Part shown: piece by piece, positions 53,138-62,785 of the stretch
How positions within the stretch are numbered: the first letter of the stretch is position 1
How the letters are laid out: each line of letters begins with the position of its first letter
Assembly: GCA_002414665.1 (NCBI GenBank)
Contig: DIAF01000006.1
Location: 47,084-111,083, forward strand
Length of the DNA stretch: 64,000 nt
Direction of reading: 5' to 3'
Source of the DNA: Halieaceae bacterium UBA5085
GTDB lineage: Bacteria; Pseudomonadota; Gammaproteobacteria; Pseudomonadales; Halieaceae
Made by a program: the position numbers and the translations under genes
The notes under the pieces: generated by a model
What the model saw: the letters and a program-made list of their open reading frames with translations, nothing else
What the model was told of the DNA's origin: nothing
Database searches by the model: none

Positions 53138-53214
53138 TGGTCGGGGTAGAGAGATTCGAACTCCCGACATCCTGCTCCCAAAGCAGGCGCGCTACCAGAC
53201 TGCGCTATACCCCG
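53138..53214 (-). tRNA. tRNA-Pro (anticodon TGG)
   Basis: 77 nt including encoded CCA. Acceptor CGGGGTA/TACCCCG with discriminator A, anticodon stem CCTGC/GCAGG with loop TTTGGGA, T-loop TTCGAAT. First gene of the operon. Confidence 0.96.
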
Positions 53215-53257
53215 ATATTCTGCCTGGACCAACCTGCGGCCCGTTTTCAGGGGGCGA

Positions 53258-53286
53258 ATGATACTCAGCCCCCGACAGGGCGTCAA
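53258..53286 (-). promoter_or_regulatory. Sigma-70 promoter of the tRNA operon with GC-rich discriminator
   Basis: On the minus strand, TTGACG (53286-53281), 17-bp spacer and TATCAT (53263-53258), each five of six consensus bases. It is followed by TCGCCCCC, the GC-rich discriminator found at stringently controlled stable-RNA promoters. The predicted start is about 37 bp before tRNA-Pro. Confidence 0.8.
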
Positions 53287-53397
53287 CGCCAGATTGGTCA
53301 TTATATCTTCCTTTCGACGCGCCCTGCTCTCCCATTCGGCGCGTACGCGTGGGACAATAGCCGCCCGCTCCCAACCTCAAACACAGGATACAGACCC

Positions 53398-54243
53398 ATG
53401 TCAGCACTGGTTCTGGACGGCAAGGCTCTCGCGGCCAAAACCGAAGCCGAACTGCTCGCGCGCGTCGAGCACCTCAAAGCCCGCTCCGGCGGAAAAACAC
53501 CGATTCTCGCCACTATACTGGTCGGTGATGACCCGGCCTCTGCCACCTACGTGAAAATGAAGGGCAACGCCTGCCGTCGCGTCGGCATGGAATCCCTGGC
53601 GGTTGAGCTGCCATCGACCACCAGTACGGATGAACTGCTGGAGGAGATTGCCCGGCTCAATGCCAACCCCGATGTGCACGGCATCCTGTTGCAGCATCCA
53701 GTGCCCGCCCAGATCGACGAGCGCGCCTGTTTCGACGCGATCGCGCTGGAAAAAGATGTCGACGGCGTCACCTGCCTGGGCTTTGGCCGAATGGCGATGG
53801 GGGAGCAGGCGTACGGCTGTGCGACCCCGCAGGGCATCATGCGAATCCTTGAAAGCTACGGAGTGGAGATAGAAGGAAAACACGCCGTGGTCGTCGGTCG
53901 CAGCCCTATCTTGGGCAAACCCATGGCGATGATGTTGTTGCAGAAGAACGCCACCGTGACGATTTGTCACTCACGAACACAGGGCTTGCCGGCATTGATC
54001 GCCCAAGCGGACATTCTGGTGGGTGCGGTTGGCAAACCCGAGTTCATCAAGGCAGCATGGGTCAAGCCCGGCGCGGTAGTGGTGGATGCGGGCTACCACC
54101 CGGGCGGCGTCGGCGACATCGAGCTGGCACCCCTGCTGGAAACCGCCAGTGCCTATACGCCGGTTCCTGGCGGCGTGGGACCGATGACTATCAACACGCT
54201 GATCATGCAGACCGTTGAATCCGGAGAGAAGTCTCTGGGCTAA
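53398..54243 (+). CDS. folD: Methylenetetrahydrofolate dehydrogenase / cyclohydrolase
   Basis: 281 residues from the ATG at 53398; a longer frame runs back across tRNA-Pro and is not real. Conserved elements: YVKMKGNACRRVGM with the catalytic Lys, HGILLQHPVPAQI, the NADP-binding VVVGRSPILGKPMAMML, and the signature PVPGGVGPMTINTL. It oxidises 5,10-methylene-THF to 10-formyl-THF in one-carbon metabolism. It is divergent from the tRNA operon and convergent with cysS. Confidence 0.97.
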   Translation: MSALVLDGKALAAKTEAELLARVEHLKARSGGKTPILATILVGDDPASATYVKMKGNACRRVGMESLAVELPSTTSTDELLEEIARLNANPDVHGILLQHPVPAQIDERACFDAIALEKDVDGVTCLGFGRMAMGEQAYGCATPQGIMRILESYGVEIEGKHAVVVGRSPILGKPMAMMLLQKNATVTICHSRTQGLPALIAQADILVGAVGKPEFIKAAWVKPGAVVVDAGYHPGGVGDIELAPLLETASAYTPVPGGVGPMTINTLIMQTVESGEKSLG

Positions 54244-54259
54244 GCACCCTCGCGGACCC

Positions 54260-55636
54260 TCAGGCCCTGCGCCAGAGGGTCCCCTCGCGGCCATCCTCCA
54301 GTTCAACGCCCGCGTCCAGCAGCTGCTGGCGAATGGCATCGGCACGCGCAAAGTCCTTTTCCTGTTTCGCTGCCTGGCGCTCGGCGATAAGAGCCTCAAT
54401 TGCCTCCGGGGCGATGTCATCAGCCGCTGCGCCGCCCTGCAGCCACGCCTCCGGATCCTGCTGCAGTATGCCCAGCAATTGTCCGGCCGCCAGCAAGCGT
54501 GCTTTCAAAAGGGGCTTGTCAGCTGCGGCAGCCTTGTGCAACTGCTTGGCCAGGGCGTGCAGCTCGGCAATCGCCAGTGGCGTGTTCAGGTCGTCTTCCA
54601 GCGCGCAGTAGAACCCCTCGGTCCTGAGATCAACCTCATCGCTCTCTGGCACGCCCTGCACACTGCGCAAGGCGGTGTAAAAACTACCCAGATTGGCCTC
54701 CGCCTGTGCCAGAAGATCGGTGGAGAAATTCAGCGGTGAGCGATAGTGTGCTGAGAGCAGCGCGAAACGCAGCACCTCCCCGCGATAATGTGTCAACAGT
54801 TCGCGCACCGTGCGGAAATTGCCCAGCGACTTGGACATCTTTTCACCGTCGATATCCAGATAGGCGTTATGCATCCAGTAGCGCACATAATCCCCACCGT
54901 GAGCGCAACGGCTTTGCGCGATCTCGTTTTCGTGGTGCGGAAAAATCAGGTCGCGGCCGCCGCCGTGAATGTCAATGGTCTCGCCAAGATGCGCGCGTAT
55001 CATGGCAGAACACTCGAGGTGCCACCCCGGCCGCCCGCGACCCCAGGGGCTGTCCCAGCCGGGATCTTCGGCAGCTGCCGGCTTCCAGAGCACGAAGTCA
55101 CCCGGGTGGCGCTTGTAGTCCGCGACCTCCACACGCGCTCCCGCCAGCATGTCGTCCAGTGACCGCCCGGAAAGACGGCCATAGTCCGGCATGGATTCCA
55201 CAGCAAACAGCACATGCCCCTCACTGATATAGGCGTGCCCCTTGGCCAGCAGGGTTTCGGTGAGCGCAATCATGCCATCGATATGGTGCGTGGCGTGTGG
55301 CTCCAGGGTCGGCGGCAGGGCGTTCAGTGCTGCCATATCCTCGCGGTACTTGTCGGTAAACTCCGCGGTGACGTCCTCAATGCTGCGCCCGCTGTCCCGC
55401 GCTGCGGCGATGATCTTGTCATCTACATCGGTGATGTTGCGTGCGTAGATCACCTCGCTATACCGGGTCTGCAGGAGCCGGAACAGGACGTCGAACACCA
55501 CCACCGGGCGCGCGTTACCGATGTGCGCAAGGTTGTAAACGGTTGGGCCACACACATACATGGTGACGCGGTTGGGCTGTAGCGGCCGGAATGCCTCCTT
55601 ACGCGAAGTCAGGGTGTTGTACAGCACAATACTCAT
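54260..55636 (-). CDS. cysS: Cysteinyl-tRNA synthetase
   Basis: 458 residues, normal for CysRS. The class I HIGH box is HIGN in CGPTVYNLAHIGNAR, whose Cys is a zinc ligand; LECSAM (zinc ligand) and HGGGRDLIFPHHENEIAQS follow, and the KMSKS box is KMSKSLGNF. The C-terminal helical DALR-like region ends the protein. The ATG overlaps the glnS stop by 4 bp, so the two synthetases are translationally coupled. Confidence 0.98.
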   Translation of the reverse strand: MSIVLYNTLTSRKEAFRPLQPNRVTMYVCGPTVYNLAHIGNARPVVVFDVLFRLLQTRYSEVIYARNITDVDDKIIAAARDSGRSIEDVTAEFTDKYREDMAALNALPPTLEPHATHHIDGMIALTETLLAKGHAYISEGHVLFAVESMPDYGRLSGRSLDDMLAGARVEVADYKRHPGDFVLWKPAAAEDPGWDSPWGRGRPGWHLECSAMIRAHLGETIDIHGGGRDLIFPHHENEIAQSRCAHGGDYVRYWMHNAYLDIDGEKMSKSLGNFRTVRELLTHYRGEVLRFALLSAHYRSPLNFSTDLLAQAEANLGSFYTALRSVQGVPESDEVDLRTEGFYCALEDDLNTPLAIAELHALAKQLHKAAAADKPLLKARLLAAGQLLGILQQDPEAWLQGGAAADDIAPEAIEALIAERQAAKQEKDFARADAIRQQLLDAGVELEDGREGTLWRRA

Positions 55637-57306
55637 GCATCCTCCCCCGCCGCAGACCAGGTGTCCCTCAGCCCTATCGTACGGTTGAACACCGGATTTT
55701 CCGCGGTGTGATCGTAGCGGTCAGCAACGAAGTAACCTTCCCGCTCAAACTGAAAACCCTGTTCGGGTCTGGCGGCGGCGAGTGCCGGTTCAATCCAGGC
55801 ACCCTCGACGACCCGCAGAGACTCGGGATTCAGCCACTCAAGATAGGCGTTATCGCCTCGATCCGGTGCTTCATGGGTGAACAGGCGGTCATAAAGGCGC
55901 ACGGTGGCACGACGCCCCTCGCCGGCAGACACCCACTGGATAACGCCCTTGGGCTTGACGCCATCGGCCGGATCGTTGCCGAGCGTTCCGGGGATGGTCT
56001 GCGCGTGCACAGCGATAACCTCTCCGGCCTCATCCCTGACCACCTCGGTCGCTTCGATGACATAGGCATTGCGCAGGCGAACGCGCTTGCCCAGCACAAG
56101 CCGCTTGTATTTCTTGTTGGCCTCTTCGCGGAAGTCGTCCGCGTCGATATACAGCTCCCGGGTAAAGGGCAACTCGCGGCTACCCAGATCTTCCCGGCTC
56201 GGGTGCGAAGCCGCGGTAAGGACTTCGCGGTGAGTCTCCGGGAGATCGGTGAGAATCACCTTAAGCGGGTTCAGGACGCACATGCCGCGCGGCGCGTTGG
56301 TGTTTAGGTCATCGCGAATTGCGTGCTCCAGCATCGCGACATCAACCACGCCGTCACTGCGCGTGACGCCGATCATGTCGCAAAACGTGCGGATGGAGGC
56401 AGGAGTGAAACCGCGTCGGCGCATCCCTGCAATGGTTGGCATGCGCGGGTCATCCCAGCCGCTGACAATCCCTTCGTCCACCAGCGCCTTGAGTTTGCGC
56501 TTGCTGGTGACGGTGTAATTCAGGTTGAGGCGCCCGAACTCGTATTGACGCGGCCGCGTCGGCACAGGCAGGTGCTCGATCAGCCAGTCATACAGGGGTC
56601 GATGATCTTCGAACTCGAGCGTGCAGATTGAGTGGGTGACGCCCTCGATGGCGTCTTCCTGTCCATGGGCGAAGTCATAGGTTGGGTAGATCACCCAGCG
56701 GTCGCCGGTCTGGTGATGGGGCACCTTGCGAATGCGATAGAGAATCGGATCGCGCATATTCATATTGGGCGACGCCATATCGATGCGGGCGCGCAGCACT
56801 CGGCTGCCCTCCTCGAACTCCCCCGCACGCATGCGCTGCAGCAGGTCGAGATTTTCCTCCACTGAGCGGCTGCGGAACGGACTGTTCCGGCCGGGTTCGG
56901 TCAGTGTTCCGCGATACTCACGAGCCTGCTCTGCATTCAGGTCACACACATAGGCGTTGCCATTGCGCACCAGATGCAGGGCCCAGTCGAAAAACTGCTC
57001 AAAATACGCGGAGGCAAAGCGCACATCACCCGCCCACTGGTAGCCCAGCCAGCGCACATCTTCCTGAATGGCATCGATGAACTCCTGACTCTCCTTTTCC
57101 GGATTGGTGTCGTCGAAACGGAGATGGCAGTGCCCGCCGAAACGCTCTGCCAGGCCGAAATTAAGGCAGATCGACTTCGCGTGACCGACGTGCAGGTAGC
57201 CGTTGGGCTCCGGCGGGAACCGCGTGACCACGGTCTGCACACGCCCGGCCGCGAGGTCCTCCGCGATGACCGTATGCAGGAAATTATTGCCAGGTTTGGT
57301 ATCCAT
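55633..57306 (-). CDS. glnS: Glutaminyl-tRNA synthetase
   Basis: 557 residues from the ATG at 57306 (AAAGG upstream); a TTG 18 bases earlier is less likely. Class I catalytic domain with RFPPEPNGYLHVGHAKS (HVGH as HIGH box) and RFDDTNPEKE; the KMSKS counterpart is VTSKRKL. The two C-terminal anticodon-binding beta barrels are complete (E. coli GlnRS is 554 residues). First gene of a glnS-cysS operon, as is common near ppiB and lpxH in gammaproteobacteria. Confidence 0.98.
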   Translation of the reverse strand: MDTKPGNNFLHTVIAEDLAAGRVQTVVTRFPPEPNGYLHVGHAKSICLNFGLAERFGGHCHLRFDDTNPEKESQEFIDAIQEDVRWLGYQWAGDVRFASAYFEQFFDWALHLVRNGNAYVCDLNAEQAREYRGTLTEPGRNSPFRSRSVEENLDLLQRMRAGEFEEGSRVLRARIDMASPNMNMRDPILYRIRKVPHHQTGDRWVIYPTYDFAHGQEDAIEGVTHSICTLEFEDHRPLYDWLIEHLPVPTRPRQYEFGRLNLNYTVTSKRKLKALVDEGIVSGWDDPRMPTIAGMRRRGFTPASIRTFCDMIGVTRSDGVVDVAMLEHAIRDDLNTNAPRGMCVLNPLKVILTDLPETHREVLTAASHPSREDLGSRELPFTRELYIDADDFREEANKKYKRLVLGKRVRLRNAYVIEATEVVRDEAGEVIAVHAQTIPGTLGNDPADGVKPKGVIQWVSAGEGRRATVRLYDRLFTHEAPDRGDNAYLEWLNPESLRVVEGAWIEPALAAARPEQGFQFEREGYFVADRYDHTAENPVFNRTIGLRDTWSAAGEDA

Positions 57307-57432
57307 GCAGCCTTTGCTTCCCAAAAGCCGCGCATTATAGCCCCAGAGGCACGACGCTTGCAGCTATACTCTATTGGCCCGGGCAGGATACGGGCACAAA
57401 GTGTGCGCTAATGCCAAACGCACGCCGTGTGT

Positions 57433-57460
57433 TTTACAGGCAGGCAAAAGTCCGTATCAT
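57433..57460 (+). promoter_or_regulatory. Probable promoter of ppiB-lpxH
   Basis: TTTACA (57433-57438), 16-bp spacer, TATCAT (57455-57460), each five of six consensus bases, about 57 bp before the ppiB ATG. Confidence 0.55.
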
Positions 57461-57516
57461 TGCGCTCTCTTTTTTCAATCGAGTTTTCCACTCCCTAACA
57501 AGGCGGCTTACCTGCA

Positions 57517-58014
57517 ATGGTTATCATTAAAACGACCTTTGGCGACATCACTCTCACTCTCGACGCAGAGAAGGCCCCCGTCACCGTGGCCAATTTCCTC
57601 AAACACGCGCGTGAAGGGTCTTATGACGGCACCATTTTTCACCGTGTTATCGACAACTTCATGATTCAGGGCGGCGGGTTCGACACAGAGATGCGCCAGA
57701 AACCCGCTGGTGAACCGATTCAGAACGAGGCTGACAATGGCCTCAAAAACGACTTCGGTACCATTGCCATGGCGCGCACCATGGACCCGCACTCAGCCAC
57801 CACGCAGTTCTTCATCAACGTGAAGGACAACGACTTCCTCAACCACAGCGGCAAAAACATGCAGGGCTGGGGCTATGCGGTGTTTGGCAAGGTCACTGGC
57901 GGTGAAGAGGTACTGCACAAGATTCGTGTGCTGCCCACCACCAGCCGTAGCGGGCACCAGGACGTGCCCGTAGACCCCGTGATCATCGAAACGATCGAGA
58001 TCGTTGAAGACTGA
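57517..58014 (+). CDS. ppiB: Peptidyl-prolyl cis-trans isomerase B (cytosolic cyclophilin)
   Basis: 165 residues, no signal peptide. FHRVIDNFMIQGGGFD contains the catalytic Arg and Phe/Gln positions; SATTQFFINVKDN and YAVFGKVTGGEEVL are the other active-site strands. It catalyses proline isomerisation during protein folding. It is 17 bp upstream of lpxH, an arrangement widespread in gammaproteobacteria. Confidence 0.97.
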   Translation: MVIIKTTFGDITLTLDAEKAPVTVANFLKHAREGSYDGTIFHRVIDNFMIQGGGFDTEMRQKPAGEPIQNEADNGLKNDFGTIAMARTMDPHSATTQFFINVKDNDFLNHSGKNMQGWGYAVFGKVTGGEEVLHKIRVLPTTSRSGHQDVPVDPVIIETIEIVED

Positions 58015-58031
58015 CACACAGGCACCCAGCA

Positions 58032-58748
58032 GTGAGCGCGACCTATCTGATCTCGGACTTGCACCTTGAGTCCACCCGCCCGGCAACGGTGCGGGCACTG
58101 CGGCGCTTTCTGCTGGACCATCAGGACTGCGACGCACTTTACATCCTCGGCGACCTGTTCGAGGTGTGGATAGGCGATGACGACGATGCGCCTCTCGCCG
58201 CGGAGGTCACAGAAATGCTGCGCCGCTTCTCCGCTGCCGGGCCCCGGCTCTACCTGCTGCCCGGCAACCGGGATTTCCTGCTCGGCCGTGAGTTCTGCAA
58301 TGCCGTCGGCGGTAAACTGCTGCGCGACCCCCGCGTGGTAAATCTCTACGGCACCCCCACACTGCTCATGCACGGCGACAGCCTGTGCACGCGGGATACC
58401 GAGTACCAGACCTTCCGCAAGACCACGCGTTCAGCGGCCTGGCAGACCGAACTGCTGGCACGCAGCCTGGAGGAGCGACGGGCGCTGGCTCGGGAACTGC
58501 GCAGTCGCAGCCGCGAAGCCAACAGTAACAAGGCAGAGGACATCATGGATGTCACACCCAGCGAGGTCGAACGCGCCCTGCTCGACCACGAAGTGCGGTG
58601 CATGGTGCACGGTCATACCCACCGCCCGGCACGCCACGAACACGCGGCCGGAGTGCGCTGGGTGCTGGGGGACTGGGACCAGTCAGGCTGGTACCTGAAG
58701 GCATCGCCTGACGGGTTCAGCCTGCACAGCTTCGATATAAAACAGTAA
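58032..58748 (+). CDS. lpxH: UDP-2,3-diacylglucosamine diphosphatase LpxH
   Basis: 238 residues, GTG start at 58032. Calcineurin-like metallophosphatase motifs are all present: SDLHLES, ILGDLFEVWIGDD, LPGNRDFLLG, LMHGDSLCTRD and MVHGHTHRPARH. It hydrolyses UDP-2,3-diacylglucosamine to lipid X in lipid A synthesis at the inner membrane. Co-transcribed with ppiB and convergent with miaE. Confidence 0.97.
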   Translation: MSATYLISDLHLESTRPATVRALRRFLLDHQDCDALYILGDLFEVWIGDDDDAPLAAEVTEMLRRFSAAGPRLYLLPGNRDFLLGREFCNAVGGKLLRDPRVVNLYGTPTLLMHGDSLCTRDTEYQTFRKTTRSAAWQTELLARSLEERRALARELRSRSREANSNKAEDIMDVTPSEVERALLDHEVRCMVHGHTHRPARHEHAAGVRWVLGDWDQSGWYLKASPDGFSLHSFDIKQ

Positions 58749-58775
58749 CCTAGGAATACAACTTAATCTGTTTTA

Positions 58776-59390
58776 TTATATTGTGGGCACGCCGCTGTGA
58801 AAGCGAAACTCCGTGTCACAACCGGTTATGAGAGCAGCCTCTACCGCTTTCAGCTGTTCCAGGCGCTCGGTGATTTCTGCTGCAGGTGCCAGACCACCGG
58901 CCAGTGCCAGGTAATCCTCAAAATGACGTGCCTCTGATTTCAGCAGGGAGCCGTAAAACTGCGCCAACTCGGCATCCAGATGCGGGATCAATGCCGCAAA
59001 TCGTTCGCAGGAGCGGGCCTCGATCAAGGCGCCGACCAGCAGCGTATCGACCAGCCGGCCGGGCTCGTTGCCGCGCACCTCCGCCCGCAGACCCGCGGCA
59101 TAGCGCGAGGCCGAGAGCTGCGGGTACGCCAGTTTGCGCCGCTGCATAATGGCAAAAACCTGCTCGAAGTGACGCAGCTCTTCCCGTGCCAGACGTGATA
59201 ACTTTTGTAGCAGGCGCGGGTGCTCCACGTAGCGATACATCAAATTGAGCGCGGTGGATGCCGCCTTTTTCTCGCAATTGGCATGATCCACCAGCAAGGT
59301 GTGCGGATGCTCCAGCGCCCACCCCACCCAGGCGTCTGGCGTCGGACAGGGGAGAAATGCACGCACCGGGCCCAACAGCGCCTCCGTCAT
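58776..59390 (-). CDS. miaE: tRNA 2-methylthio-N6-isopentenyladenosine-37 hydroxylase
   Basis: 204 residues with a ferritin-like four-helix bundle. Di-iron ligands are visible in NCEKKAAST, EELRHFEQV (ExxH), IEARSCERF and SEARHFEDY (ExxH), the MiaE pattern. It hydroxylates ms2i6A37 in tRNAs reading UNN codons using oxygen, so it fits an aerobe. Its start overlaps the stop of the DUF1289 gene by 4 bp. Its own 3' end faces lpxH. Confidence 0.93.
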   Translation of the reverse strand: MTEALLGPVRAFLPCPTPDAWVGWALEHPHTLLVDHANCEKKAASTALNLMYRYVEHPRLLQKLSRLAREELRHFEQVFAIMQRRKLAYPQLSASRYAAGLRAEVRGNEPGRLVDTLLVGALIEARSCERFAALIPHLDAELAQFYGSLLKSEARHFEDYLALAGGLAPAAEITERLEQLKAVEAALITGCDTEFRFHSGVPTI

Positions 59391-59857
59391 GGCGTTACGC
59401 CGCCGAACAGGTCAGGGGTCCGCATATACCGCTCATAATGTGCTTCCGAAAGAATATAGAATTCCCGATCGATGAGGTCGCGCAATTGCGGCAGCCCCAG
59501 ACGGGCGTGGCTGGCATGCACCTCGAAACCGAAGTCGGCCGGCCGATCAATCTGGCCCGCACCCGCCTTCAACAGACTGAATACCCAGCAATATTCATCG
59601 TGTTCGGGGTTGTAGCGCAGCTGCTGCACCTGCAGTTGCCAGGCGAGCAGCGGCTTATCGATCACCGTCAGGGCATTGCGCACACACTGCGAGAGAAAAC
59701 CGGAAAGACGCCCGTCAATGGCCCGCTTCTGCTCGTCGGTGTAGCTGTTCCAGTGAATCACTTCATGACTGAAACGCTTGCAACCCCGACACACGGCATC
59801 GCCGATGCCCGTCGAGCAGACGCCAATACAGGGTGTCTTGACCGCGGGTTTGCGCAT
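59387..59857 (-). CDS. DUF1289-domain protein
   Basis: 156 residues. The N-terminal DUF1289 domain has CIGVCSTGIGDAVCRGCKR, four cysteines (about residues 10, 14, 23 and 26) that look like a metal or Fe-S site, and EVIHWNSYTDEQKRAI. The remaining about 100 residues are an extension not found in the short DUF1289 proteins and have no recognised domain. The function is unknown. It overlaps miaE by 4 bp, so the two may act together, for example in electron supply to the di-iron hydroxylase; this is speculative. Confidence 0.78.
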   Translation of the reverse strand: MRKPAVKTPCIGVCSTGIGDAVCRGCKRFSHEVIHWNSYTDEQKRAIDGRLSGFLSQCVRNALTVIDKPLLAWQLQVQQLRYNPEHDEYCWVFSLLKAGAGQIDRPADFGFEVHASHARLGLPQLRDLIDREFYILSEAHYERYMRTPDLFGGVTP

Positions 59858-60054
59858 AATCAGGAAGAACAGAGGGGGCTGACAACAAGCCTGAAGTGTA
59901 CGCCATCAGCCTGCTGAATGCACGGTATAAGCGTTTGATTTATTTATCTTAAACGGTCTCTGGGATATACTCCCGCGGCACATTAGCGCGCAGTCACCGG
60001 CGGCCGCAAAGCCCCCTGCTGTGCCTCCCCGCCACCGTAACAAGGAGTTTTACC

Positions 60055-62670
60055 GTGCTAGACGCCTACCGCGAACACGTGGCCGAACGGGCCGCCCTGA
60101 ACATTCCGCCCAAGCCCCTGAGCGCCGAGCAGGTCGCCGCACTGGTTGAGCTCCTGAAAAACCCGCCCGCTGGCGAAGAGGCCTTTCTTCTCGACCTGAT
60201 TACCAACCGTGTTCCACCCGGCGTGGACGAGGCGGCCTACGTCAAGGCCGGGTTTCTCTCCGCCATTGTGCAGGGCCAGGCCAGCAGCCCGCTGATCGAC
60301 ACTCAAACCGCGGTTGCCCTGCTCGGCAACATGCACGGCGGTTACAATATTGAGGCTCTGGTGGGCCTGTTGACCGACGAGAATCTGGGCGCACTGGCGG
60401 CCAAAGAGCTCAAGCACACGCTGCTGGTGTTTGACGCGTTCCACGATGTCGAGGAATTGGCGAAAGGCGGGAACGCCAATGCCAAAGCAGTGATGGAGGC
60501 CTGGGCCGAGGGCGAGTGGTTCACCAATCGTCCGGCTGTGCCTGAGTCCATTAAGGTATCGGTGTTCAAAGTCACCGGCGAAACCAACACGGATGACCTC
60601 TCCCCTGCCCCTGATGCCTGGTCACGCCCCGACATCCCCCTGCACGCGCTGGCAATGTACAAAATGACCCGCGACGGGCTCACCCCGGAAGAGCACGGCG
60701 TCACCGGTCCGATGAAGCAGATCGCAGAGCTTCAGGACAAGGGTTTACCGGTTGCCTTCGTGGGCGACGTTGTTGGCACCGGCTCCTCGCGCAAGTCCGC
60801 TACGAACTCGGTGCTCTGGTTCTTCGGCGAGGACATGCCGGGCGTGCCCAACAAGCGCGGCGGTGGCATCTGCATCGGTGGCAAGGTTGCTCCCATTTTC
60901 TACAACACGATGGAAGACGCTGGCGCCCTGGTATTTGAAGCTCCCGTGGACGACCTGCACATGGGCGACGTGATTGAGGTGCGCCCCTACGAGGGCAAAA
61001 TACTCTCTGAAACTGGCACGGTGCTGTCCGAATTCAGCCTCAAGTCCGAGGTGTTGCTGGACGAAGTACGTGCCGGCGGCCGGATCAACCTGATCATCGG
61101 TCGCGGCCTGACCGCGCGGGCCCGGGAATCACTGGGCCTGCCGCCCACAGATCTGTTCCGCCGCCCCGAGCAGCCTGCAGACAGCGACAAAGGCTTCACC
61201 CTGGCACAAAAAATGGTCGGCAAGGCCTGCGGTATGCAGGGCATCCGCCCCGGCACCTACTGCGAGCCGCGCATGACCACCGTCGGCTCCCAGGACACGA
61301 CAGGCCCCATGACCCGCGATGAGCTCAAGGACCTTGCCTGCCTCGGCTTCTCCGCCGACCTGGTCATGCAGTCGTTCTGCCACACGGCAGCCTATCCGAA
61401 GCCTGTGGACATCGACACGCAGCACACCCTGCCGGATTTCATCATGACCCGCGGCGGTGTTTCCCTGCGCCCGGGTGACGGCATCATCCACAGCTGGCTA
61501 AACCGCATGCTGCTGCCTGACACCGTGGGCACCGGCGGCGACAGCCACACACGTTTCCCCATGGGAATTTCGTTCCCGGCCGGCTCGGGCCTCGTGGCGT
61601 TTGCAGCGGCAACTGGCGTCATGCCGCTGGACATGCCGGAATCCGTTCTGGTGCGCTTCAAGGGTGAAATGCAACCGGGAATCACCCTCCGCGACCTGGT
61701 ACACGCAATCCCCTACTACGCCATCCAGGAAGGCTTGCTGACCGTCGAGAAGAAAGGCAAGAAGAACATCTTCTCCGGGCGTATTCTCGAAATCGAAGGC
61801 CTCAAGGGCCTGACGGTTGAGCAGGCTTTCGAGCTCTCTGATGCTTCTGCTGAACGCTCAGCTGCGGGTTGCACCATTGCCCTCGACGAGGACACGATTG
61901 CCGAGTACCTGCGCTCCAATGTGGTGTTGCTGCGCTCGATGATTGCGGAAGGTTACGGCGACAGCCGCACATTGGAGCGTCGCGCCGCGAAGATGGAAGA
62001 GTGGCTGGCGAACCCGAGCCTGATGACGGCCGATGCGGACGCCGAGTATGCGGCCGTGATCGAGATCGATCTGGCCCAGCTGCGCGAGCCGATCGTGTGC
62101 GCGCCCAACGACCCGGATGATGCCCGCTTGCTGTCGGACGTCGCCGGCGACAAGGTCGACGAGGTGTTCATTGGCAGCTGCATGACCAACATCGGCCACT
62201 TCCGTGCGGCCGGAAAACTGCTCGATCAGCACAAGGGCGGCATCTCCACGCGTATGTGGATATCACCACCTACCCGTATGGACGAGCATCTGCTGATGGA
62301 GGAAGGCTACTACAACATCTTCGGCCGCGCGGGGGCCCGCACCGAGATGCCAGGGTGTTCACTGTGTATGGGCAACCAGGCACGGGTCGCACCCAACAGC
62401 ACGGTGCTGTCCACGTCGACGCGCAACTTCCCCAACCGCCTCGGTGACGGTGCCAACGTATACCTGACCTCCGCCGAGCTGGCCGCCGTCGGTGCCATCC
62501 TGGGTAAACTGCCGACTCCGGAGGAGTACCTGGAGTACGCAAGCCGTCTGGACGCGATGTCATCAGAGATCTACCGCTACATGAACTTCGACCAGATCGT
62601 CGAGTTCCAGAAGAGCGCCGAGGAAGGCAAGCGCATCTCAGCGGTACAAATCGATACCGTCTCGGCCTGA
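60055..62670 (+). CDS. acnB: Aconitate hydratase B
   Basis: 871 residues (E. coli AcnB 865). GTG start with AAGGAG 8 bases upstream. The AcnB order of domains is present: N-terminal HEAT-like domain, swivel domain (VVGTGSSRKSATNSV), then the catalytic core with TTVGSQDTTGPMTRDELKD, GGDSHTRFPMGISFPAGSG, and the cluster cysteines in FCHTA and GCSLCMGNQARV. It isomerises citrate to isocitrate in the TCA cycle. A TATACT at 59966-59971 may be its -10; the -35 is weak. Confidence 0.97.
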   Translation: MLDAYREHVAERAALNIPPKPLSAEQVAALVELLKNPPAGEEAFLLDLITNRVPPGVDEAAYVKAGFLSAIVQGQASSPLIDTQTAVALLGNMHGGYNIEALVGLLTDENLGALAAKELKHTLLVFDAFHDVEELAKGGNANAKAVMEAWAEGEWFTNRPAVPESIKVSVFKVTGETNTDDLSPAPDAWSRPDIPLHALAMYKMTRDGLTPEEHGVTGPMKQIAELQDKGLPVAFVGDVVGTGSSRKSATNSVLWFFGEDMPGVPNKRGGGICIGGKVAPIFYNTMEDAGALVFEAPVDDLHMGDVIEVRPYEGKILSETGTVLSEFSLKSEVLLDEVRAGGRINLIIGRGLTARARESLGLPPTDLFRRPEQPADSDKGFTLAQKMVGKACGMQGIRPGTYCEPRMTTVGSQDTTGPMTRDELKDLACLGFSADLVMQSFCHTAAYPKPVDIDTQHTLPDFIMTRGGVSLRPGDGIIHSWLNRMLLPDTVGTGGDSHTRFPMGISFPAGSGLVAFAAATGVMPLDMPESVLVRFKGEMQPGITLRDLVHAIPYYAIQEGLLTVEKKGKKNIFSGRILEIEGLKGLTVEQAFELSDASAERSAAGCTIALDEDTIAEYLRSNVVLLRSMIAEGYGDSRTLERRAAKMEEWLANPSLMTADADAEYAAVIEIDLAQLREPIVCAPNDPDDARLLSDVAGDKVDEVFIGSCMTNIGHFRAAGKLLDQHKGGISTRMWISPPTRMDEHLLMEEGYYNIFGRAGARTEMPGCSLCMGNQARVAPNSTVLSTSTRNFPNRLGDGANVYLTSAELAAVGAILGKLPTPEEYLEYASRLDAMSSEIYRYMNFDQIVEFQKSAEEGKRISAVQIDTVSA

Positions 62671-62721
62671 GCCTCTTCAACCGGTGCGCGGCCCGCCACA
62701 GTGGGCCGCACATCGGGACAC

Positions 62722-62751
62722 AAAAAAGCCGGCAGTTACGCCGGCTTTTTT
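62722..62751. terminator. Strong bidirectional terminator between acnB and etfA
   Basis: GCCGGC (62728-62733), loop AGTTAC, GCCGGC (62740-62745), flanked by six A and six T that extend the stem and give a U-tract on either strand. It serves convergent acnB and etfA. Confidence 0.92.
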
Positions 62752-62785
62752 ATTGGCGGAATCCGCCGCGCGTCTTGCGGTGCTA

